Origin: an uncultured Solobacterium sp.
GTDB lineage: Bacteria; Bacillota_I; Bacilli_A; Erysipelotrichales; Erysipelotrichaceae
Reading direction: 5' to 3'
NCBI GenBank assembly: GCA_905194705.1
Contig: CAJJTI010000104.1
Coordinates: 1-6,780, forward strand
DNA length: 6,780 bases
Below the pieces are notes generated by a model. It did no database searches. It was not told the DNA's origin and saw nothing but the letters and a program-made list of their open reading frames with translations. The position numbers and the translations under genes are program-made. Below are positions 1 through 4,659 of the stretch, piece by piece (the stretch's first letter is position 1; the number at the start of each line of letters is the position of its first letter).

Positions 1-596
1 GTAAGAATATGTTCTAGTTCTTCTCTTGATAAGTCTTTTAAGATTTCATAAGCAGGTCTACCTGCTTTAGGATTAAGTCTTAGGTCTAATGGGCCATTTT
101 TCTTATATGAGAATCCTCTTTCTGGATTATCAATCTGCATAGAAGATACTCCTAAATCAGCTAAGACAAAATCAAATGGTCCATACTTCTCACTGACTTG
201 ATCAATGTTTCTAAAGTTGGTCAAAATAGGAGTAAAGATGTCTTCTCCATAACCTTTATTTCTTAGTCTCTCTGTTGTTTTTTCTATTTCGATAGTATCG
301 ATGTCTAATCCATAAAGGTGTCCCTGCCCTTCTAATTTTTCCATCATTTTAGAAGAATGTCCTCCATATCCCAGAGTACAATCTAAACCAATCTGTCCTG
401 GCTGAATATCTAAGAATTCTAGTATTTCATCTACCATGATAGAAATATGCATACCTGCTGGTGTACTTCCTTTTGAAATAACCTTTTCTATTGTTTCAGG
501 ATATAATTCTGGATTAAGTTCTTTATACTTCTCAGAGAAATTTTTAGGGTGTGTACCTTTATATCTTTTTCTTCTTTTATGTACCTGTTCAGTCAT
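1..596 (-). CDS. rsmH: RsmH/MraW-family 16S rRNA (cytosine-N4) methyltransferase, N-terminal part (runs off left edge)
   Basis: Only the first 198 residues are present. The family uses S-adenosylmethionine to methylate N4 of C1402 in 16S rRNA in the ribosomal P site. Visible motifs: GMHISIMVDEIL at about residues 48-59, SAM-binding LDCTLGYGGHS (71-81), LDID (97-100), and the family signature ADLGVSSMQID followed by NPERGFSY (146-164), then PLDLRL. The start is the ATG at 594-596, with GAGGT six bases upstream and a good promoter behind it. Unlike textbook RsmH, where the HIPVLLEEVL block lies about ten residues in, there is a basic extension of about 45 residues (KRRKRYKGTHPKNFSEKY..), and GGGGHS is replaced by GYGGHS. 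The neighbour is a divergent regulator gene, not mraZ/ftsL, so this is not the usual cell-division cluster. It may be a second RsmH-like paralogue found in some Firmicutes. Family is certain; the exact substrate of this variant is inferred. Confidence 0.9.
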   Translation of the reverse strand, partial: MTEQVHKRRKRYKGTHPKNFSEKYKELNPELYPETIEKVISKGSTPAGMHISIMVDEILEFLDIQPGQIGLDCTLGYGGHSSKMMEKLEGQGHLYGLDIDTIEIEKTTERLRNKGYGEDIFTPILTNFRNIDQVSEKYGPFDFVLADLGVSSMQIDNPERGFSYKKNGPLDLRLNPKAGRPAYEILKDLSREELEHIL

Positions 597-602
597 GTTT
601 AT

Positions 603-648
603 ACCTCATTTCATCTACTATATTAACGAAAATAGAGACAATAAACAA
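603..648 (-). promoter_or_regulatory. Promoter and ribosome binding site of the rsmH-like gene
   Basis: On the minus strand, TTGTTT (643-648) and TAATAT (620-625) are separated by 17 bp, a fair sigma-A promoter. It would start RNA near 613, giving a leader of under 20 nt. The ribosome binding site GAGGT is at 603-607, six bases before the ATG. Confidence 0.55.
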
Positions 649-675
649 GTCAGATAAAACTCTGTATATACTGGA

Positions 676-705
676 TTGTTCCCTCTTACCTTCACAATAT
701 ATAAT
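676..705 (+). promoter_or_regulatory. Promoter of the split XRE/DUF4825 regulator gene
   Basis: TTGTTC (676-681) and a perfect TATAAT (700-705) are 18 bp apart on the plus strand. The start would be near 712, leaving a leader of about 72 nt before the ATG at 785. This promoter is divergent from that of the rsmH-like gene, with the two -35 boxes about 27 bp apart. A small palindrome, GTATATAC (664-671), lies just upstream of the -35 and could be an operator for the regulator, but that is a guess. Confidence 0.5.
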
Positions 706-784
706 AAAAGTAGTGTATTCGCTATTTGTGGGGTGTTGTTGTTTCATGCTTTATTTTATAGTTTTCATGAAAGGAGAAATATTT

Positions 785-1393
785 ATGGATACAAAAAAGA
801 TAGGAAAGTTCATTTCTGAGAATAGAAAAAGAAAAGGTCTCACTCAAGAACAACTAGGAAATATATTAGGTGTCAGTAATAAGACTATCTCTAGATGGGA
901 AAACGGTAACTATATGCCTGATTTGTCTTTACTGATTCCGTTAAGTGAAACTTTGGACATTTCTTTAAATGAACTGCTCAATGGGAAATATATAACGGAG
1001 GATAAAATCATGGAAACAACAGAAAAGAGCTTAAAGAATACAATTAATTATAGTAAGAATATGCTTGTACAAGAGAAAAGAAAGATTTCTATTGGTATTA
1101 TGATTTTTGGCGCATTTCTATGTTTTGCTGCATTTGCGATATTAGATAAGGAAAGCAGCTGGTGCTGTATTTACTCTATTGTAGGTATTATAGTATTTGT
1201 TTATGGGTTATCAAGAGAGTTGAAGAGAAATAGATTATTAATAAGTAGTGGAGTATTTGTTGCAATATTATGTGGATTTATGTTGATGGATTATGTAGGT
1301 GTTATAACTTCTCATAGACCCCCTATCTATGTTTATATGATCAAGACTTCTAATGTGACAACCTACTACAACCCATTCTATAATGTTGAATAA
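785..1393 (+). CDS. XRE-type helix-turn-helix membrane regulator, 5' part of a gene split by an ISL3 element
   Basis: This encodes 202 residues, of which the last (E) and the stop come from the insertion sequence. Residues 7-61 are a canonical XRE/Cro HTH (IGKFISENRKRKGLTQEQLG, then SNKTISRWENG, then DISLNELLNG). Three hydrophobic segments follow: about 102-120, 127-142 and 151-171. This puts the N-terminal DNA-binding domain in the cytoplasm and the C-terminus outside. The intact protein would continue with a DUF4825-like domain now at 3844-4375; the join at V201 is exact and in frame. The ATG at 785 is chosen because AAGGAG (771-776) lies eight bases upstream; the frame is open further upstream but that stretch is not protein-like. 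The truncated product keeps the DNA-binding domain and membrane anchor but loses the presumed external sensor. It may be constitutively active, dominant or dead. Its targets are unknown; the divergent rsmH-like gene or its own promoter are candidates. Confidence 0.85.
   Translation: MDTKKIGKFISENRKRKGLTQEQLGNILGVSNKTISRWENGNYMPDLSLLIPLSETLDISLNELLNGKYITEDKIMETTEKSLKNTINYSKNMLVQEKRKISIGIMIFGAFLCFAAFAILDKESSWCCIYSIVGIIVFVYGLSRELKRNRLLISSGVFVAILCGFMLMDYVGVITSHRPPIYVYMIKTSNVTTYYNPFYNVE
1380..1387. repeat. 8-bp target-site duplication, left copy (ATAATGTT)
   Basis: ATAATGTT here and at 3836-3843 directly flank the insertion. Eight base pairs is the duplication length known for the ISL3 family. 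Keeping one copy restores the regulator reading frame exactly. Confidence 0.9.
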
Positions 1394-1414
1394 CTAAATA
1401 GACTTGGGGTTTAC
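1388..1414 (+). repeat. Left terminal inverted repeat of the ISL3 element
   Basis: Starts GAATAACTAAATAG and continues ACTTGGGGTTTAC. It matches the reverse complement of the right tip at about 17 of 27 positions, including ACT, GGGGTTT and TAAA. It holds TAA (1391), TAA (1395) and TAG (1399), one in each forward frame. Confidence 0.65.
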
Positions 1415-1428
1415 TTAAGCTTTGAAAA

Positions 1429-1460
1429 AGTCAGGGGTGTGAACTCCTGGCTTTGCTTTT
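1429..1460 (+). terminator. Inward-facing intrinsic terminator at the left end of the IS
   Basis: A 10-bp stem (AGTCAGGGGT at 1429-1438 with ACTCCTGGCT at 1443-1452, two G-U pairs) closes a GTGA loop of GNRA type, followed by TTGCTTTT. It would stop RNA entering from the interrupted regulator gene. A second small hairpin, GGCAG-TTTT-CTGCC, follows at 1480-1493. Confidence 0.6.
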
Positions 1461-1562
1461 ATGCTGTAAACTTTTTAGGGGCAGTTTTCTGCCATCTATT
1501 TTGTTTATTTCATAAATCATTTATCATGTTCTTAAGGTCAATAAATCTATAGAAAGAAAAAA

Positions 1563-1602
1563 AGGATAAGCATCGAAGTTTGGCCACCGAAATGCTTATC
1601 CT
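1563..1602. promoter_or_regulatory. Hairpin over the start of the first IS ORF, also a possible minus-strand terminator
   Basis: AGGATAAGCAT (1563-1573) and ATGCTTATCCT (1592-1602) form a perfect 11-bp inverted repeat. The 18-nt loop can fold further (TTTGG 1579-1583 with CCGAA 1587-1591). Read on the minus strand the hairpin is followed by TTTTTTTCTTTC, the form of an intrinsic terminator for leftward RNA. Read on the plus strand it buries AAAGGA and the ATG at 1592, and could restrict translation of the ORF. Which role is real cannot be decided from sequence. Confidence 0.6.
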
Positions 1603-2053
1603 GTCCAATAAGAACACTATGATAATAATAAAACTTTCATCTAAAATCAAGCATATTACTGAAAATCAGTATAAAAAGATTATTCAATCCCTGAACTTCA
1701 ATGAACTGTCATGCCCTAAATGTAATTCCAAAGGTCTCCGTGCACATGCATCTTATAGTCGCTATGTTGATTTCTTTAAACGCAGTCATAAAGTCACAAT
1801 ACAAAGATTAAGATGTCCTGAATGCGGATCTACTCATGCAGTTCTTATTGAAGATATGATTCCCTATTCCATTGCTTCTTATAGCTTGATTGTTGCGGTT
1901 ATAGCTGACATGGACTTTCTTGAATCTTCTCATGCTGCTTATCTTAAAGATAAGTATCTGACTTATCCCTTTGATTATGATTTCTTCTGTAAATTGAATA
2001 TCAGAAAAAATCACCTTAATTTTTTTATGCTGTTTCACATAACTTTTATATAG
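1592..2053 (+). CDS. IS-borne small zinc-ribbon protein (DUF6431-like)
   Basis: This 153-residue protein has a zinc-ribbon-like pair of CxxC knuckles: CPKC (41-44) and CPECG (75-79), followed by THAVLIEDMIPYS. That arrangement is typical of the small DUF6431-type proteins common in gut Erysipelotrichia. No DDE residues are visible, so it is not a transposase by itself. The knuckle spacing resembles the zinc ribbon at the start of the downstream ISL3 transposase, so it may bind the element's ends or partner the transposase; this is inference. The start is uncertain: TTG 1580, ATG 1592 and ATG 1619 are in frame and none has a good ribosome binding site, and the hairpin at 1563-1602 overlaps the first two. 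The last 20 residues are low in complexity, and C-terminal truncation cannot be excluded. It ends 57 bp before the transposase and could be co-transcribed with it. Confidence 0.7.
   Translation: MLILSNKNTMIIIKLSSKIKHITENQYKKIIQSLNFNELSCPKCNSKGLRAHASYSRYVDFFKRSHKVTIQRLRCPECGSTHAVLIEDMIPYSIASYSLIVAVIADMDFLESSHAAYLKDKYLTYPFDYDFFCKLNIRKNHLNFFMLFHITFI
2024..2052 (+). promoter_or_regulatory. Possible transposase promoter
   Basis: TTTATG (2024-2029) and TATATA (2047-2052) are 17 bp apart. The start would be near 2059, inside the 5' arm of the hairpin at 2049-2109. RNA from this promoter would lack most of that arm and leave the transposase ribosome binding site open. The match to consensus is weak. 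Confidence 0.3.
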
Positions 2054-2109
2054 TACAGCTCTTTTTGTTGATATTCTTTCCTTATAAAAACGAAAGGAGC
2101 TGTACTATA
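2049..2109 (+). promoter_or_regulatory. Long hairpin sequestering the transposase ribosome binding site
   Basis: Positions 2049-2061 and 2097-2109 are a perfect 13-bp inverted repeat (TATAGTACAGCTC with its complement). Pairing continues inward to 2069/2089, giving 21 pairs with two G-U, closing a 19-nt loop. The only ribosome binding site of the transposase, AAAGGAG (2093-2099), is inside the 3' arm. RNA entering from upstream would fold and hide it, the fold-back protection known from IS10 and IS50. Confidence 0.7.
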
Positions 2110-2110
2110 C

Positions 2111-3556
2111 ATGAAAACTAGTAATAATTCTCCAGCTGACAATGACGTCGCTAAAAACGATACCCCTAATGCGCTCATTTCCGATACTGATCTGTTAAAA
2201 TTCTTTAATCTGGAAAGGGAGAACGTTCAAGATTTCTCCATCACCCGAAGGAAAGACGGAATGTACGTCAATATCACGCTTAATAAGACCTGGGTTCAGT
2301 GCCCCGTATGCGGGCATATGACAAGCAGGGTGAAGGACTACACGGATAAGAAGATAACCCATTCCGTTATGACCACCGCCAACTGCTATATCATCTATCA
2401 TGCAAGAAGGTACCAGTGTCCTCACTGCAAGAAGACATTCTATGAAAATAACCCCTTCACTTTTGGAGGAAGACTCTCTGTTGCTACTGTATTCAATGTT
2501 CTCAGAGATCTCAAGGCTCCAAATGCAACATTCACAGATGTCGGCAAAAGATACGGCATATCCACTACATCTGTTATTAATATTTTCGACAGACATGTCC
2601 ACATCTCCAGAAGACAGCTTCCTGAATGCCTGGCTCTGGATGAAGTATACGCCTTCAAGTCTCATGACAGTGATTATGTATGTGTAATCATGGATTACCT
2701 GGACAAGAAAATTGTGGATGTACTTCCATCCAGACGCAAGTATGATCTGCTTAATTATTTCATGCTCATTCCACTGGAGGAGCGTAAGAAAGTAAAATAT
2801 GTCTCATTTGATATGTGGGAGACATATCGAATAGTCGTAAAACATGTTTTTCCCGATGCATGTTGTATAACCGACCACTTTCACGTAATCCAGGAATTAA
2901 CTCGCAGGGTTGATAGAGTAAGAATTCGTGTTCAGAACAGATTCAGAAAGACTATTAACACCCTTAAGCCAAAGAAAAACAATAAAACTATAACCTCCGA
3001 AGAACTAATAGAACTCGAAGAAGCATCCAGATACTATTATGTATTAAAAAAATTCAATTGGCTGCTTGCTTCAACCAACAAGAAAATACTAGATGTCAAC
3101 GTTGAAAGAAGATTCAATCATAGACTGAATAGATATCTCAATTACAGTGAAATACTAGCTTATATGCTGGCTATTGATGATGAACTTGAGGAAGCATTCT
3201 ATCTAAGGAATGATGTTACCTATTTCTATGATCACTGCACTTATGACACTGCAAAGAAACAGCTTGAGAAGATTATAATTGATTTCAGAAGCAGCACTGT
3301 TGCAGAAATGAGTCCGTTTGCGAATACTCTTACTAACTGGAAAAGAGAGATCATCAACAGCTTCATAATTGTGGATGACAAGGCAAACAGAAAGATGAAC
3401 ACTGCCATCGTTGAAAACAGAAACAAGTCCATCAAGCTCCTCAAACATGCCTCAAACGGCTATCTGAACTGGGAGAGATTTCGCAATCGTATCCTTTATA
3501 CATTAAACGAGGATACAACCTTCTATTACACAAGTATCAGAAAGGATGGTAAATAA
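2111..3556 (+). CDS. tnp: ISL3-family DDE transposase
   Basis: This 481-residue transposase should cut and join the ends of the surrounding element. It has the family's domain order: an N-terminal zinc ribbon with CPVC (64-67) and CPHC (103-106), an HTH at about 120-160 (TDVGKRYGISTTSVINIFDRHV), then an RNase H-like core. Likely catalytic residues are D177 (LALDEVYAFK), D234 (YVSFDMWETY) and E435 (AIVENRNKSIKLLKHASNGY). The TDHFHVIQE motif typical of ISL3 lies between the last two. There is no frameshift or internal stop, so it is probably functional. The ATG at 2111 has AAAGGAG eleven bases upstream, but that site sits in a long hairpin. The length is toward the upper end for the family. The segment around 2220-2600 uses noticeably more G/C-ending codons than the rest and than the host genes, a sign of foreign or mosaic origin. 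Confidence 0.95.
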   Translation: MKTSNNSPADNDVAKNDTPNALISDTDLLKFFNLERENVQDFSITRRKDGMYVNITLNKTWVQCPVCGHMTSRVKDYTDKKITHSVMTTANCYIIYHARRYQCPHCKKTFYENNPFTFGGRLSVATVFNVLRDLKAPNATFTDVGKRYGISTTSVINIFDRHVHISRRQLPECLALDEVYAFKSHDSDYVCVIMDYLDKKIVDVLPSRRKYDLLNYFMLIPLEERKKVKYVSFDMWETYRIVVKHVFPDACCITDHFHVIQELTRRVDRVRIRVQNRFRKTINTLKPKKNNKTITSEELIELEEASRYYYVLKKFNWLLASTNKKILDVNVERRFNHRLNRYLNYSEILAYMLAIDDELEEAFYLRNDVTYFYDHCTYDTAKKQLEKIIIDFRSSTVAEMSPFANTLTNWKREIINSFIIVDDKANRKMNTAIVENRNKSIKLLKHASNGYLNWERFRNRILYTLNEDTTFYYTSIRKDGK

Positions 3557-3557
3557 T

Positions 3558-3752
3558 ATGAGTAAGGTATTTAAACTTATTGTTGATGAGAGTAATGAAC
3601 CATTAATACTTGAGGAAGATGAAGTTTTAGAGGACATTCTTAATCATCTGGAGTCTATCTCTCAACGCATTGATGATATTCAGTATTCTCTAATAAAAAA
3701 TAACGATGAAGACTCATCGTTAGATTTAGATATTTCTGAAATAGACTTCTAG
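3558..3752 (+). CDS. Small acidic protein of unknown function encoded at the end of the IS
   Basis: This is a 64-residue protein starting one base after the transposase stop (TAA, T, ATG), with AAAGGA at 3541-3546 about 11 bases upstream. It is therefore almost certainly translated from the transposase mRNA. An in-frame ATG at 3546 would overlap the transposase but has no spacing from that site. I do not recognise a family. It is strongly acidic (about 19 D/E against 4 K/R). Its middle, about residues 13-45 (PLILEEDEVLEDILNHLESI then SQRIDDIQYSLI), looks like an amphipathic helix or short coiled coil, and the tail is Asp/Ser-rich. Possible roles are a DNA-mimicking or coiled-coil modulator of the basic transposase; this is speculation. 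It is inside the element, so it moves with it. Confidence 0.6.
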   Translation: MSKVFKLIVDESNEPLILEEDEVLEDILNHLESISQRIDDIQYSLIKNNDEDSSLDLDISEIDF

Positions 3753-3754
3753 AA

Positions 3755-3789
3755 CATAAAAAAGTATGGGGTGAGCATCACCCCATACT
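3755..3789 (-). terminator. Inward-facing (possibly bidirectional) terminator at the right end of the IS
   Basis: A perfect 12-bp stem (AGTATGGGGTGA at 3763-3774 with its complement at 3778-3789) closes a GCA loop. On the minus strand it is followed by TTTTTTATG, so it should best stop RNA entering the element from the right. On the plus strand the following ACGTGATAATT is a poor U-tract, though the stem is strong enough that it may also end the transposase transcript. Confidence 0.7.
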
Positions 3790-3808
3790 ACGTGATAATT
3801 AAAATTTG

Positions 3809-3835
3809 GGAAACCCCTAGTTATTTTAAATTACC
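3809..3835 (-). repeat. Right terminal inverted repeat of the ISL3 element
   Basis: Read inward it begins GGTAATTTAAAATAAC and continues TAGGGGTTTCC. It matches the left tip at about 17 of 27 positions. The leading GG resembles other ISL3 tips. It holds stop codons in all three inward frames within 15 bp. Confidence 0.65.
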
Positions 3836-3843
3836 ATAATGTT
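3836..3843. repeat. 8-bp target-site duplication, right copy (ATAATGTT)
   Basis: Identical to 1380-1387 and directly abutting the right tip of the element. Confidence 0.9.
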
Positions 3844-4375
3844 TATAGAATCAACAAGAACACACCTAATGAGTATTATATTGTAGATAGCGCAAAGAAA
3901 TATACAGAAGATACTGTTCCTACAACTGTATTTAACAGACCGTTAAGTGGCATACACAATATTAAGAAGTATAAGAATCCATATATTGGTAATAATTCCA
4001 ATATAGGAAATTTACTAAATAGTCTGCCTTTGCATGAATACGGTTATGTTTTTCAAATTGATTCTAAAAATCAAGGACTCGCTGTGAACTACAATGCGAC
4101 AGACTGGTATCATAATGAGGATCTTTATATCAATAAGAACCTGATCTATAATTCTGTGTCTATCTTCTCTTTAATTGATAATGTACAATCTATTCAGTAT
4201 AACTTTAGTGGAAGTACATACACTACTACTAGAAAGATGATTGAAGAGAATTATCCACATTTTGAACAAGTAAGAGAATGAGAAAAACTTCAATAAATAT
4301 TTAGAGAATAAGATGAATGATGATGAATTTACAAGAAGTATATTCAATAAGATATTTGTGAAGAAGAGTTTGTAA
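3844..4375 (+). pseudogene. Detached 3' part of the XRE regulator: DUF4825-like domain, with a frameshift
   Basis: This segment has no start codon or ribosome binding site of its own. Joined to residue V201 of the 5' part it continues in frame as YRINKNTPNEYYIVDSAKKY. It then gives KYKNPYIGNNSNIGNLLNSL and FQIDSKNQGLAVNY, the pattern of DUF4825, a domain of unknown function in Firmicutes proteins. Three membrane helices upstream would place it outside the membrane, which suggests a sensing role. The frame stops at TGA (4279-4281). However, the frame one base over reads on as ENEKNFNKYLENKM and then 19 more residues, and stops at TAA (4373-4375), right at the terminator. A one-base insertion near 4270-4279 probably truncated the C-terminus, independently of the IS. 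The intact protein would be about 380 residues. An ATG at 4030 is an internal Met, not a gene start. Confidence 0.8.
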
Positions 4376-4396
4376 GAGGGGTTAAGCCCTCTTTTT
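4374..4396 (+). terminator. Terminator of the XRE/DUF4825 gene
   Basis: AGAGGG (4375-4380), loop GTTAAG, CCCTCT (4387-4392), then TTTT. It overlaps the TAA that ends the frameshifted tail, which supports the tail having once been coding. Confidence 0.75.
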
Positions 4397-4490
4397 AAAT
4401 ACCGTGTATTACACTAAAGTAAACAACACCATTTTCAAAAAAGTTAGTCTTTATAATTTTTCATGTATGTTCTCATACTCATTGCAGTGA
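4397..4490. other. Intergenic spacer with no recognised feature
   Basis: AT-rich sequence between the regulator terminator and the 23-bp repeat array. I see no gene, promoter or hairpin here. The last ~20 bases may hold a very degraded extra repeat unit. Confidence 0.5.
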
Positions 4491-4605
4491 ATTCCATCAT
4501 ATTTTACAATTTCATTCCTTCACATTTTTAATCTTCATTCCATCATATTTCCATTTCCTATTCCTCCATATTTTCTGTTCTCATCCCATCACATTTCAAA
4601 AACCA
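4491..4605. repeat. Five degenerate direct repeats with an exact 23-bp period
   Basis: Units start at 4491, 4514, 4537, 4560 and 4583. Each opens with a conserved core close to ATTCCATCATATTT (variants ATTCCTTCACATTT, ATTCCTCCATATTT, ATCCCATCACATTT), followed by a variable T/C-rich 9-bp part. The period is not a multiple of three, so this is not a coding repeat. It lies between two converging genes and abuts the lysS terminator. Function is unknown; options are a minisatellite or a protein-binding array. Confidence 0.75.
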
Positions 4606-4606
4606 T

Positions 4607-4640
4607 AAAATAAAAAGCACATCTCTTGCATGAGATATGC
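4607..4640 (-). terminator. lysS terminator
   Basis: On the minus strand, GCATATCTC (4632-4640), loop ATGCAA, GAGATGTGC (4617-4625) with one G-U pair, then TTTTTATTTT. It starts about 20 bases after the lysS stop. Confidence 0.8.
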
Positions 4641-4659
4641 CTAATATTAATGCATAGAT

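Larger units (their letters stand above)
1388..3835 (+). mobile_element. ISL3-family insertion sequence, 2,448 bp, three ORFs
   Basis: The boundaries are fixed by the 8-bp duplication ATAATGTT (1380-1387 and 3836-3843) and by restoration of the host reading frame on removal. The tips form an imperfect inverted repeat matching at about 17 of 27 positions, with GGGGTTT the longest shared block. The element carries, all on the plus strand, a small zinc-ribbon ORF, an intact ISL3 DDE transposase and a small acidic ORF. Both tips hold stop codons in all three inward frames within about 15 bp. Inward-acting terminator hairpins lie at 1429-1460 and 3755-3789. At 2.4 kb it is long for the family, because of the extra ORFs. 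All ORFs look intact and the flanking duplication is perfect, so the insertion is probably recent and the element may be active. Confidence 0.93.

Noticed and set aside
436..657. Plus-strand ORF of 73 codons
   Set aside because: Antisense shadow of the rsmH-like gene and its leader.
551..784. Upstream in-frame extension of the XRE regulator
   Set aside because: It overlaps the rsmH-like gene and its promoter and is not protein-like. The ATG at 785 has a proper ribosome binding site and begins the canonical HTH.
1580..1591. TTG at 1580 as the start of the zinc-ribbon ORF
   Set aside because: No usable ribosome binding site and it sits in the hairpin loop. ATG 1592 or 1619 are no worse, so the start stays uncertain.
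2195..2665. Minus-strand ORF of 156 codons
   Set aside because: It lies fully antisense to the transposase zinc ribbon and HTH, and has no family features.
3801..3843. Outward promoter formed at the right IS junction (CATAAT at 3835-3840)
   Set aside because: No -35-like hexamer lies 16-18 bp upstream, so it is unlikely to drive the detached 3' part.
4030..4281. Independent 83-aa gene
   Set aside because: No ribosome binding site or promoter. It is the internal part of the DUF4825 segment, whose frame extends back to the IS junction at 3844.
4491..4605. CRISPR array
   Set aside because: Repeats are degenerate and the units are only 23 bp including the variable part. There are no spacers of normal length and no cas genes.
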